Below, piece by piece: positions 14,691 through 24,200 of a stretch of 29,570 nt of DNA. Under the pieces are notes generated by a model. That model was not told where the DNA came from, did not search any database, and saw only the letters and a program-made list of their open reading frames with translations. Source of the DNA: Prevotella sp. UBA3675 (GTDB lineage: Bacteria; Bacteroidota; Bacteroidia; Bacteroidales; Bacteroidaceae). The DNA is taken from positions 1-29,570 of the forward strand of contig DFJI01000012.1 of the NCBI GenBank assembly GCA_002372235.1. Direction: 5' to 3'. How positions within the stretch are numbered: position 1 is the first letter of the stretch; the number at the start of each line of letters is the position of its first letter. Made by a program: the position numbers and the translations under genes.

Positions 14691-16067
14691 ATGGAAGCAA
14701 AAAAGATACAAGCTGTTTATTTCATCGGAGCCGGAGGCATCGGCATGAGTGCCATTGCCCGCTATTTCCTGAGTCGCGGAATGGTGGTTGCCGGTTACGA
14801 CAAGACACCTACTGAGCTGACCCGCCGGTTGGAGAAAGAGGGCATGCTCATTCACTATGAAGAGAACCTGGCCGAAGTGCCTCATGCCTGTAAGCAGAAG
14901 GATACGTGCCTTGTCGTCTATACACCTGCCATCCCGGAGGACCACAAGGAACTGCAGTATTTCCGTGAGAACGGATTCGAGATACAAAAGCGTGCACAGG
15001 TGTTGGGGGCGCTCACCCATGAGATGAAGGGACTCTGCGTGGCCGGTACGCACGGCAAGACCACCACGTCCACCATGTGTGCCCACATCATGCACCAGAG
15101 CCATCTGGACTGCAATGCTTTCCTCGGTGGAATCTCGAAGAACTACGGCACCAACTACATTCTCAGTCAGTCTGACTATGTGGTAATCGAGGCCGATGAA
15201 TTCGACCGTTCGTTCCATTGGCTCACGCCCTGGATGTCGGTAATTACCTCAACCGACCCCGACCATCTGGACATCTATGGCACTAAGGAAGCCTATCTGG
15301 AGAGCTTCCGCCACTATACTGAGCTCATTCAGCCAAGTGGCACACTCATCATCCATCGCGACTTGGAGATGAAAGAGAACCTGCACGATGGCGTGCATCG
15401 CTATGACTATAGCCGTGAAGCAGGCGACTTCCATGCTGAGAACATTCGTATTAAGGACGGTGGCATCACGTTCGACTTCGTCTCACCGGTTGAGTGCGTG
15501 AATGATGTGGAACTGGGACAGCCCATTCCCATCAACATCGAGAATGGCATCGCCGCAATGGCCTTGGCACAGTTGGCTGGCTGTACGGCTGAGGAGCTGC
15601 GCTATGGTATGAAGACCTATGGAGGCGTTGACCGTCGCTTCGACTTTAAGATCAAGACCGACAAGCTCGTCTTTCTGAGCGACTATGCCCACCATCCGAA
15701 AGAGATCTATCAGAGTGCCAAGAGCATACGCGAGCTTTACAAAGACCGTCGCATCACGGCCATCTTCCAGCCCCACCTCTATACTCGTACACGCGATTTC
15801 TATCATGAATTTGCCGATGCGCTCAGCCAGCTCGACGAAGTGATTCTCACCGAGATCTATCCGGCTCGTGAGAAGCCCATAGAGGGTGTCACCTCGAAAT
15901 TGATTTACGACAATCTGAAGCCGGGCGTAGAGAAGCAGATGGTGCAGAAGGATGATGTGCTCAATCTGGTGAAGAGTCGCGACTTCGATGTGCTCGTCGT
16001 GCTGGGAGCAGGCGATCTGGACAATCAGGTGCCGCAAATAACCAAGGTGCTGAAAGCCCGTTTGTAA
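14691..16067 (+). CDS. murC: UDP-MurNAc:L-Ala ligase MurC
   Basis: A 458-aa Mur ligase adding the first stem-peptide residue, L-alanine. It begins with FIGAGGIGMSAIARYFL, has the ATP loop GTHGKTT at residues 119-125, EADEFDRSF, and the MurC-specific DYAHHPKEI motif. The histidine in the ATP loop and HHP distinguish it from MurD, MurE and MurF. It lies between murG and ftsQ, as in most dcw clusters. Confidence 0.96.
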   Translation: MEAKKIQAVYFIGAGGIGMSAIARYFLSRGMVVAGYDKTPTELTRRLEKEGMLIHYEENLAEVPHACKQKDTCLVVYTPAIPEDHKELQYFRENGFEIQKRAQVLGALTHEMKGLCVAGTHGKTTTSTMCAHIMHQSHLDCNAFLGGISKNYGTNYILSQSDYVVIEADEFDRSFHWLTPWMSVITSTDPDHLDIYGTKEAYLESFRHYTELIQPSGTLIIHRDLEMKENLHDGVHRYDYSREAGDFHAENIRIKDGGITFDFVSPVECVNDVELGQPIPINIENGIAAMALAQLAGCTAEELRYGMKTYGGVDRRFDFKIKTDKLVFLSDYAHHPKEIYQSAKSIRELYKDRRITAIFQPHLYTRTRDFYHEFADALSQLDEVILTEIYPAREKPIEGVTSKLIYDNLKPGVEKQMVQKDDVLNLVKSRDFDVLVVLGAGDLDNQVPQITKVLKARL

Positions 16068-16114
16068 GAAAAATAAAGTTCAATCTATCACATTTATCAT
16101 TATATCCTCACGCT

Positions 16115-16867
16115 ATGGACTGGAAGAAGATTCTGTTTATCGCCCTTGATGTCGTGTTGGGCATATACGTTGTGCTGGCCATGACCGCCTTCAATAATCC
16201 TGACGAGAAGCTCAATGTCTGTTCAGACGTTAAAGTCAACATTCAGGAAGAGTCAACCGAAGGCTTCCTGACCGAGGCTGATGTGCTCAATATGCTGCAG
16301 CAGGCGAGAATTTCGCTCTTGGCAAAGCCCATGCAACAGATCAACACGCGGCAGGTTGAGGAGACACTCGAAGGCAATGACCTCATTGATAATGTGGAAT
16401 GCTTTAAGTCGGTCAACGGCGTGGTCTGCATCAACATTGTGCAGCGTGTGCCTGTGGTGCATGTGATGGCTCAGAATGGAGACGACTACTATGTGGACAA
16501 TCATAACGACGTGATGCAGCACAACAACTACACCTGCAACCTGCTGGTAGCTACGGGCAACATCAGCAAGCCCTTTGCCTCGAAGGTGCTGGCTTCGGTG
16601 GTGCGGCAGATCATGAGCGATTCGTTCTGGCGGAATCAGGTGGTGCAGCTCAATGTGCTCGACGACCATTCCATTGAACTCATTCCCCGTGTGGGCAGTC
16701 ATGTCATCTATCTGGGGCAGGGCAGGGACATTGCCCGCAAGCTCAATCGCCTACAGAAGTTCTATACCTACGGGCTGAGCCAGACGGGGTGGAATCGCTA
16801 CTCGCGCATCAGTGTTGAGTTCGACAACCAGATTATCTGCAAGCGTCGCTCTAAGAAGCATTCATAA
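16115..16867 (+). CDS. ftsQ: Cell division protein FtsQ
   Basis: A 250-aa bitopic protein with a short cytoplasmic tail, one transmembrane helix (ILFIALDVVLGIYVVLAM, about 5-22) and a periplasmic part carrying a beta-rich FtsQ domain (ECFKSVNGVVCINIVQRVPVVHVM, then DDYYVDNHNDVM). A POTRA-like segment would be residues 35-105. FtsQ recruits the FtsL/FtsB complex to the septum. The frame overlaps nothing; ftsA starts 41 bp after its stop. Confidence 0.9.
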   Translation: MDWKKILFIALDVVLGIYVVLAMTAFNNPDEKLNVCSDVKVNIQEESTEGFLTEADVLNMLQQARISLLAKPMQQINTRQVEETLEGNDLIDNVECFKSVNGVVCINIVQRVPVVHVMAQNGDDYYVDNHNDVMQHNNYTCNLLVATGNISKPFASKVLASVVRQIMSDSFWRNQVVQLNVLDDHSIELIPRVGSHVIYLGQGRDIARKLNRLQKFYTYGLSQTGWNRYSRISVEFDNQIICKRRSKKHS

Positions 16868-16907
16868 CAAAGATATTGCAAAGAATAAAAACAAAAATAC
16901 ATGTGGT

Positions 16908-18368
16908 ATGGCAGAAAAAGAATTTATCGTAGCTATTGAGCTCGGTTCATCGAAGGTGACGGGCATCGCCGGACAGAAAAAGCCCGACGGTAGCATCAGC
17001 GTCCTGGCGCTGGCAAAAGAGGAGTCTTCTTCATTTATCAGGAAAGGCGTGGTTTACAACATTGACAAGACGGCACAAAGCCTGACAAACATCGTGAAGA
17101 AGCTGGAGGGACAGCTGAAGACACGTATCACGCAGGTGTTTGTAGGCGTGGGCGGACAGTCCATCCGGGGAGTGCGCAATGTAGTGTCACGTGAGCTGCC
17201 TGCCGATACGATTATCACACAGGAGATGGTCATCGAGCTGATGGAGTCCAACCGCATGCTCGACTATCCCGACCAGAAGATTCTCGACGTGGCCGAGCAG
17301 GAATATAAGGTAGATAACCAGTTGCAGCTCGATCCTGTAGGCATTCGCGCCACTCACTTGGAGGGCAACTATCTCAACATCCTGGAGCGCAAGTCGTTCT
17401 TCCAGAACCTGAACCGCTGCTTCGAGGTGGCCGGTATCAAGGTCGTTGAGATGTACCTCGCTCCGATTGCGCTGGCCAATTCAGTGCTCACCGAAGCCGA
17501 GAAGCGTTCGGGCTGCGCACTGATTGACATCGGTGCCGATACCACGACCGTCAGCGTGTTCTTTAAGAACGTGCTCCGTCATCTGGCCGTCATACCCCTT
17601 GGCTCCAACAATATAACCAAAGACATTGCCTCTCTCCAGATGGAGGAGAGCGAGGCCGAGAAGATGAAGCTGAAGTATGCTTCGGCCTATACTGACAACA
17701 ACGAGATTGACGATACGCTGAAGTACAGCATTGATCAAGACCGACAGGTGGAGAGCCGCAAGTTCATTGACATCGTTGAGGGCCGTCTGGAGGAAATCGT
17801 GCTCAATGTTCGTGAGCAGATTCCCAATGAATACTACGACAAGCTCTTGGGCGGCATCGTTCTTACCGGTGGCGGCTCGAACATGAAGAACATTGAGCGT
17901 GCCTTTGCCATTCACACACGTATTGAGAAGATTCGCACGGCCAAGTTCGTCACGATGAGCATCAATTCCACGAATGCTGCTGCAAAAGTTCAGGATGGTA
18001 CTCTGAACACAGTGCTGGGCCTGTTGGCCAAGGGCTACATCAACTGTGCCGGCAAGGAGATTGATCCTAACCAAGGACTCTTCGATGAGGAGACCAACGA
18101 GGCTGTTGCCAATGGCAGCAATCAGAGCGGTCGCTCATCTCGCTCAGGTGCCATCAGAACCGAGCAAGAGGAGCGCGAGGCTGAGGAAGAGGCTCGTCGC
18201 AAGCGCGAAGAGGAAGAGCGCAAGCGCCTTGAGGAAGAGGAGCGCAGGCGTGAAGAGGAGCGCAAGCAGAAAGAAGAGGAAGAGCGCCTTCGTAAGGAGA
18301 ATAGCTGGTTCAACAGACTGAGAAAGAAGATTACGAAGTTTGGCGAAGACATGGTCAGCGACGAGTAA
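16908..18368 (+). CDS. ftsA: Division actin FtsA with long charged C-terminal helix
   Basis: A 486-aa actin-like ATPase that tethers FtsZ to the membrane. AIELGSSKVTG (about 9-19) is the phosphate-1 loop, ALIDIGADTTTVSVF the phosphate-2 loop, and GGIVLTGGGSNMKNI the adenosine motif. The last 70 residues are unusual: about 50 residues of almost pure Glu/Arg/Lys heptads (about 418-468), predicted to be a single long helix or coiled coil, followed by SWFNRLRKKITKFGEDM, a good amphipathic membrane-targeting helix. The ATG at 16908 (MAEKEFIVAI) replaces a longer frame that starts inside ftsQ. Confidence 0.95.
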   Translation: MAEKEFIVAIELGSSKVTGIAGQKKPDGSISVLALAKEESSSFIRKGVVYNIDKTAQSLTNIVKKLEGQLKTRITQVFVGVGGQSIRGVRNVVSRELPADTIITQEMVIELMESNRMLDYPDQKILDVAEQEYKVDNQLQLDPVGIRATHLEGNYLNILERKSFFQNLNRCFEVAGIKVVEMYLAPIALANSVLTEAEKRSGCALIDIGADTTTVSVFFKNVLRHLAVIPLGSNNITKDIASLQMEESEAEKMKLKYASAYTDNNEIDDTLKYSIDQDRQVESRKFIDIVEGRLEEIVLNVREQIPNEYYDKLLGGIVLTGGGSNMKNIERAFAIHTRIEKIRTAKFVTMSINSTNAAAKVQDGTLNTVLGLLAKGYINCAGKEIDPNQGLFDEETNEAVANGSNQSGRSSRSGAIRTEQEEREAEEEARRKREEEERKRLEEEERRREEERKQKEEEERLRKENSWFNRLRKKITKFGEDMVSDE

Positions 18369-18379
18369 GCACTAAGCCT

Positions 18380-18426
18380 TATGGGGCTCATATAGGTCCT
18401 ATAAGTCCTATAAGTCCCATAACTCC
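18380..18426. repeat. 10-bp periodic TATAGG/TATAAG repeat (copy 2)
   Basis: The ftsA-ftsZ spacer contains TATAGG-T-CCTATA (a 13-base palindrome) and then ATAAGTCC-type units every 10 bp. It is clearly related to the repeat at 12121-12180. Confidence 0.75.
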
Positions 18427-18461
18427 CAATTCCCAACAACAATTAAAGCAGTAAAAAGAAA

Positions 18462-19790
18462 ATGGCAGACAACAATATGAACAACGACATCCTCGATTTC
18501 GGAATTCCCGAGGAGAAGCACAGCATCATTAAAGTAATCGGCGTTGGCGGCGGTGGCGGCAATGCAGTGAACCACATGTATCGCGAAGGCATTCACGACG
18601 TGACCTTCGTAGTTTGCAATACCGACAATCAGGCACTCAACGACTCGCCCGTACCCGTGAAACTGCAACTGGGCCACGAGGGACTGGGCGCAGGCAACCG
18701 TCCGGCAAGGGCAAAGGCCGCAGCCGAGGAGAGCATCGACGACATCAAGCGCATGCTGAGCGATGGCACACGCATGGCTTTCATCACTGCCGGCATGGGT
18801 GGTGGCACTGGCACTGGCGCTGCTCCTGTGATAGCTCAGGTCAGCAAGGAGATGGGCATACTCACCGTCGGCATCATCACCATTCCCTTCCGCTTTGAGG
18901 GCAACCGCAAGATTGATCAGGCACTCGACGGCGTAGAGGAAATGTCGAAGCACGTAGATGCCCTGCTTGTGATCAACAACGAGCGCCTGCGCAGCATCTA
19001 TCCCGACCTGTCGTTCATGGCCGCCTTCGGCAAGGCCGACGACACGCTGTCGATTGCAGCGAAGTCTATTGCCGAGATTATCACCGTTCACGGTATCATC
19101 AACCTCGACTTCAACGACGTGAAGACCGTGCTCGAGAATGGTGGCGTGGCCATCATGTCAACCGGCTACGGCGAAGGCGAGGAGCGCGTGAAGAAAGCCA
19201 TTGACGACGCCCTGAACTCGCCGCTGCTCAACAACAATGACATCTTCAACTCGAAGAAGATTCTGCTCAACATCTCGTTCTGCGACCAGAAGGATTCGAA
19301 GGACAACTTCATGATGGACGAGATCAACTATGTGCATGAGTTCCTCGCTAAGTTCGGTGACTTCGAGATCAAGTGGGGTGTGGCCAACGACCCCGAACTG
19401 GGCAAGAAGGTGAAGGTCACCATCCTGGCTACGGGCTTCGGCATGAGCGATGTCGATGGCATGCAGGAGCGCATCACGAAGCTGTCGCGTGAGGATGCCA
19501 ACAAACTGGCGGAGGAGCAGGAGAAGGCTGCCAAGCGCGAGGAGCGACGCGGACAGTTCTATGGCGATTCAGAGACCAACAAGCGCTACAAGCGTCGTCC
19601 CAATATCTACATCTTCCGTCCTGAGGACCTCGACAACGACGACATCATCTCAGCCGTGGAGCAGACACCTACTTATAAGCGTACACGCGAGATTCTTGAG
19701 AGCATCGGACAGCCCATACAGGTGCAGGAGACAACTAAGTCGAACGATTCGCAGCCGCAGGATGTGCAGGGCGTGATCAGCTTCGTGTAA
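18462..19790 (+). CDS. ftsZ: Tubulin-like division GTPase FtsZ
   Basis: A 442-aa FtsZ that polymerises into the Z-ring. IKVIGVGGGGGNAVNHM is at about 23-39, the tubulin signature GGGTGTG at 113-119, and NLDFNDVKTVL in the T7 region. The GTPase core ends near residue 325. A Lys/Glu/Arg-rich linker follows, then RRPNIYIFRPEDLDNDD and QTPTYKRT, which resembles the FtsA-binding peptide, then a further tail of about 35 residues ending GVISFV. The start lies downstream of a 93-bp spacer with a 10-bp repeat, and no promoter consensus is evident there. Confidence 0.97.
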   Translation: MADNNMNNDILDFGIPEEKHSIIKVIGVGGGGGNAVNHMYREGIHDVTFVVCNTDNQALNDSPVPVKLQLGHEGLGAGNRPARAKAAAEESIDDIKRMLSDGTRMAFITAGMGGGTGTGAAPVIAQVSKEMGILTVGIITIPFRFEGNRKIDQALDGVEEMSKHVDALLVINNERLRSIYPDLSFMAAFGKADDTLSIAAKSIAEIITVHGIINLDFNDVKTVLENGGVAIMSTGYGEGEERVKKAIDDALNSPLLNNNDIFNSKKILLNISFCDQKDSKDNFMMDEINYVHEFLAKFGDFEIKWGVANDPELGKKVKVTILATGFGMSDVDGMQERITKLSREDANKLAEEQEKAAKREERRGQFYGDSETNKRYKRRPNIYIFRPEDLDNDDIISAVEQTPTYKRTREILESIGQPIQVQETTKSNDSQPQDVQGVISFV

Positions 19791-19813
19791 TTTTCATGGA
19801 CAGGTTTTTCCGT

Positions 19814-21148
19814 ATGGACATCAAACAACTCTATCAGCTCTATCAGCAGCATCCCTGCATCACGACCGACAGCCGCGACTGTCCGCAAGGCAGCATCTTT
19901 CTTGCCCTGAAAGGCGGCTCGTTCGATGGCAATAAGTTTGCCGCACAGGCTTTGGAGAAAGGCTGCGCCTATGCCATTGTCGATGACAAGGATGTGGCTG
20001 TCGATTCGCGCTATATCCTCGTCGATGACTGTCTGCAGACCTATAAGGATCTGGCACGCGAGCATCGTCGTCAGTTCAATATCCCTGTCATTGCCATCAC
20101 CGGCACCAACGGCAAGACCACGACCAAGGAACTGGTTCGCGCTGTGCTGGCTGAGAAATATAACGTGCTGGCCACTGAGGGCAACTTCAACAACGACGTA
20201 GGCGTACCCAAGACGCTCTTCCGCCTGAACAAGGACCACGAGATAGCCATCATCGAGATGGGAGCCAGCCATCCGGGCGACATCAAGACACTGGCAGAGA
20301 CGGCTGAACCCACCTGCGGGCTCATCACCAACGTGGGGCGTGCCCATCTGCAGGGCTTCGGCTCGTTCGAAGGGGTCATACGCACCAAGTGCGAGCTCTA
20401 CGATTTTCTGCGCACACGCAAGGACGGGCTTATCTTCCTGGATGCCGACAATGAGTTCCTTGTTGACCAGGTGCAGGACGACGACACGCTTTGGGTCACC
20501 CCCTATAGCAGCGATCCCGAGAAGCAGTACAGCTGCATCAGTGGCGAGGTGGTGAGCTGCGACCCGCTCCTGAAGTTCCGTTGGCGCAAGCCCCTCATGG
20601 AGCTTGAGGAGCAGGGAGCCTCGCAGAAGTGGCACAAGGTGCAGACGCAGCTCATCGGAGCCTACAATCTCGACAACCTCTTGGCTGCCATTGCCGTAGG
20701 CATCAACTTCGGGGTTGATCGCAAGCAGATTGACCACGCGCTCGAGAATTACCGACCCACCAACAGCCGTTCGCAGCTCGTTGAAACCGCCAAGAACCGG
20801 CTGGTCGTCGATGCATATAATGCCAATCCATCGAGCATGGAAGCCGCGCTCGACAACTTCCGCCAGATGGAGGCTCCTCGCAAGATGGCCATCCTCGGAG
20901 CCATGCGCGAACTGGGTGAGACCAGTGCCGAGGAGCACCAGCGCATTGCCAACCTCATCGGACAGTCGGGCATTGACGAGGTGTGGTTGGTGGGCGAAGA
21001 GTTCGGACCTACCGATTGCCCCTACCGTAAGTTCAAGGATGTAGATGAGGTGAAAGCTGCCATTGCAGCCGAACAGCCCAGTGGCTTCACCATTCTCATC
21101 AAGGGCAGCAACAGCACCCGTCTCTATCAGTTGCCTGAACTTCTATAG
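19814..21148 (+). CDS. murF: UDP-MurNAc-tripeptide:D-Ala-D-Ala ligase MurF
   Basis: A 444-aa Mur ligase that adds D-Ala-D-Ala to complete the UDP-MurNAc-pentapeptide. TTDSRDCPQGSIFLALKG is the MurF N-terminal substrate region, GTNGKTTTKE (residues 97-106) the ATP loop, EMGASHPGDI and the motif VDAYNANPSSM confirm MurF rather than MurE. The ATG at 19814 gives the family N-terminus (MDIKQLYQLY); 19796, only 5 bp after ftsZ, is the alternative. Its place at the end of the cluster after ftsZ is unusual, since murF is classically next to murE. A strong terminator follows. Confidence 0.93.
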   Translation: MDIKQLYQLYQQHPCITTDSRDCPQGSIFLALKGGSFDGNKFAAQALEKGCAYAIVDDKDVAVDSRYILVDDCLQTYKDLAREHRRQFNIPVIAITGTNGKTTTKELVRAVLAEKYNVLATEGNFNNDVGVPKTLFRLNKDHEIAIIEMGASHPGDIKTLAETAEPTCGLITNVGRAHLQGFGSFEGVIRTKCELYDFLRTRKDGLIFLDADNEFLVDQVQDDDTLWVTPYSSDPEKQYSCISGEVVSCDPLLKFRWRKPLMELEEQGASQKWHKVQTQLIGAYNLDNLLAAIAVGINFGVDRKQIDHALENYRPTNSRSQLVETAKNRLVVDAYNANPSSMEAALDNFRQMEAPRKMAILGAMRELGETSAEEHQRIANLIGQSGIDEVWLVGEEFGPTDCPYRKFKDVDEVKAAIAAEQPSGFTILIKGSNSTRLYQLPELL

Positions 21149-21173
21149 TCCATAATATTGCGATTCTGAAATT

Positions 21174-21227
21174 AAAGTTTTCGCCCAAATCTTGTGTGAT
21201 TAACGAGATTTGGGCGAAACTTTTTTT
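21174..21227 (+). terminator. Strong terminator closing the dcw operon (likely bidirectional)
   Basis: An 18-bp stem (AAAGTTT-CGCCCAAATCT with one bulged T, pairing with AGATTTGGGCGAAACTTT) surrounds a 13-base loop and ends in a run of seven T on the plus strand. It begins 26 bp after murF. The convergent BspA-like gene stops at 21229, and on the minus strand the hairpin is followed by CTTTAATTTC, so it may terminate both transcripts. Confidence 0.92.
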
Positions 21228-21228
21228 G

Positions 21229-24200
21229 TTATTTGACTGCTATTTTCTGTCCGTTGACGATATATAGGCCATGAGGTAACCCGCTAAGGGTGTTTGTTTG
21301 ATGGCGTATACATATTCCTGTCGTTGTATAGACATCGAAGAAATGATTTTCTGATTCTATACCTTTAATATTGGACAAAGTTGTTGTGTTCAGCGTTATC
21401 GTTTCGCCATATACGGTTTGCGAAGCGGTCTTGGCATAGCTGCGAACCATATATTTTGTGAGTGGCTGAAGACCGTTTATGGTGGCAGTCATCCGAAGCC
21501 CTTGTGCTGAGACAGTATTTGATCCTTCAGCTTTGGTTTGTACATGCATGCTCCTGTTTGCTTGTCCTGCTTGCCAGTATTCAAATCCTTGCTCTACCAA
21601 AGGCTCACTTCCTGGGATGACATACCCTGTGATGACATAGCTATAGGCATCGTCGGAAGTCATTACGGCATCGGTTGTATGCACCTCTGGCTGCAAAGCT
21701 CCGCTTTGGCTGTTGGTTCCGAAAATGAGCCATTCCCCGTAATAAGTACTGTCAGCTGTTTGCAAATAGGGGCGGAAACGATAGTAAGTGTTAGCATCAA
21801 GCCCGGTCAGCGTAGCAACCAGCTCCTTATTATATACAGTACCGTCGATGCGATTTGACTGCATTCCTTCCGGCGCATCATAGCGTCTCCATTCGAATCC
21901 TACTGCTTCTTCACTTTCGTCAATGGTAGTAGTGGCATGAAGACGTGCACTATTCTGATTGACGTTAGATACTTGTAATGTGGTAAGTTCCAACTGTGCC
22001 AGTGGCAGATAGACTGTCTTACGGAACGTAGTGTCACGCCCCTCAATAAGAGCGGTTACATAGCATTCAATCGGGACAATCGTACCAGGTGTCAGTCCTG
22101 TGATCTCGAACTCTGAGCCTTGGCCATATCCTGTGATGCCCGATTGTATGATTGGCAGATTCATGGCATTCCATGTGACACGTCCGCTCACAGTCGTCGT
22201 GCCGCAGCTTAAACGGTCCATGTCCATCACGAAGTCTTGTATAGTAAGATCTCTGTTTCCGAATTCGAGTTGCTCGCCATTATAGATACCATAGAACTTG
22301 AATTGCAAATAGTAGCCCGGCTTCAGACCGTCAATGTTGAAAGCATAACCGTAGCGGCTGTTCATAGTCGGCAGGGGACTCATGTCAGAGCGGCTGAACT
22401 GAAAAGTGCGAGTACCCTTTCTCTGATAAGGGTAGTTCTTGGAGTCATTTATGATGCACTCCACAACAAAGTCATCGATGTTTGCCTGACGATCATCATA
22501 CATGTACATATAGCCGTTGACTGTCGTATAGTCTGAGGAATAAGTCATGGAGAACTCTGCTTTTGAAGAATATGACATTCTGACGGAGTCGCATGCAGGT
22601 AGAATGTTGCTGCCTTTCTGCGGATAGATGTAGTAGGGTAAATTGTAGGTTTTGTCACGATTCCATACACGAGTAAATATGGTATCGACGCGCATCACCA
22701 TAAAGGTGCTGTCGGCTGCATTGAACGGATATTCCAGACCGTCAATCACAAGGCGCTCTGGCTGACTTCCGGCAGGCCATTCTTTCATTTTTACTTTCAG
22801 TGAATAGTAGTCGTACCGCTTGCTGCCAATTTTTATAGGAGACTTCACTTTTGGCTCGTAATTGTCAACATCGAACACAATGTTGTTCCAATAGCTGAAA
22901 TATTGGTCCCGATAGCTCAGTGGTAGCAGGTAGATTAAGTTGTCTTTATATTCTATTCTTAGATCTAAACGAGTGGGGAGCACATGCGTCAGCCTGAACA
23001 TGCTGAGGGCAAAGTTGCGTCTATAAGATGTATCATAGCCTGTAAAATTAGCTTCAACTGCGTATGGACAGATGCTATCTACGGTCTCTGGCACTGTGTA
23101 GATGCCGCTGACGCATTGCGGTATGGCCATCAGCACCTTCATGTCCTTACTGTAGAGCACGTTGTCGGCCACGGTGAATGACTGGTTGGCTTCATCGACC
23201 GTGATTTTCTGGATGGGTGTCGGGATATAAGCGACCTTCTCTACAGATGCAGGCAAGTGAAGCTGTGCTAAGCCATAATAGGGCAGACTCCTCACATCTT
23301 TCACCGTGGCTGGTATGGCAAATAATTCGGGCGGGCAGTTGCTGGCATCGTATAGGATGGTCTTGTCGGAGCTTAACAGCATGTGGTCATCCCAGGTCAT
23401 GCCTGCCTTGTCGCTCTGGAATGTCACCTGTAGTTCCTGGTTACAGTAACTAAATGCCTGCTCATGCACACAGCGCACAGCAGCCGGTATGATGAGTGAC
23501 TTTAACGCTGGGCAACTGTAGAATGCAGTACCGCCGATTGAGTCTAACTCTTCGTTCAATTCTATCTGGTTAAGGCTAAGGCAATACGCGAATGTACTAC
23601 CGTTCAAAGTTTTCAGGTGGGCAGGTAGCTTCACTTCCTTCAGCTTTTGGCAACTGTAGAATGCAGTACCGCCGATAAAGGTTACACTGTTTGGAATAAC
23701 GATGCTCTCAAGGTTCTTACAACCATAAAAAGCAGAAAAGCCAATGCGAGTCACCGTTTCAGGGACAACAAATGAGGTCATTGTTGTGTCATTTATGAAG
23801 AAATAGTCAGGAATTTCTGTGGCACCTTCAGGCAACTCGGGAGTTGGCTTCGGTTCTGGCTCTTTATCATCTTCATCCTTGGGAGCGTATGTCCCCGTAA
23901 TATCTTGTCCTGCCAGATAGATGCGGGTGTAGGTCTGAAGGTACACGCCGCTGTCAACAAGCAGCTTGTATGTGTCATAGTCTTCAACTTCTATGCGCTG
24001 TAAAGGCGTAGGCGTAAAGTTTGAGTAGTAGCCAGATCCGTAGTGGAAAGCCATTTTGTCTATCTGCTTCACACTTGCAGGCAGATGGATGCTTCTCAGG
24101 CTTGAGCAGCCCATGAATGCTCGTTCGCCAATCTCCTGCACGTTTTTGCCTAAGGTGACACTTGTCAGGTCGGTGCATTGCATGAAGTTCATGCTGTTGA

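Noticed and set aside
19673..20938. 421-aa minus-strand ORF
   Set aside because: Antisense shadow of ftsZ and murF, both of which are certain.
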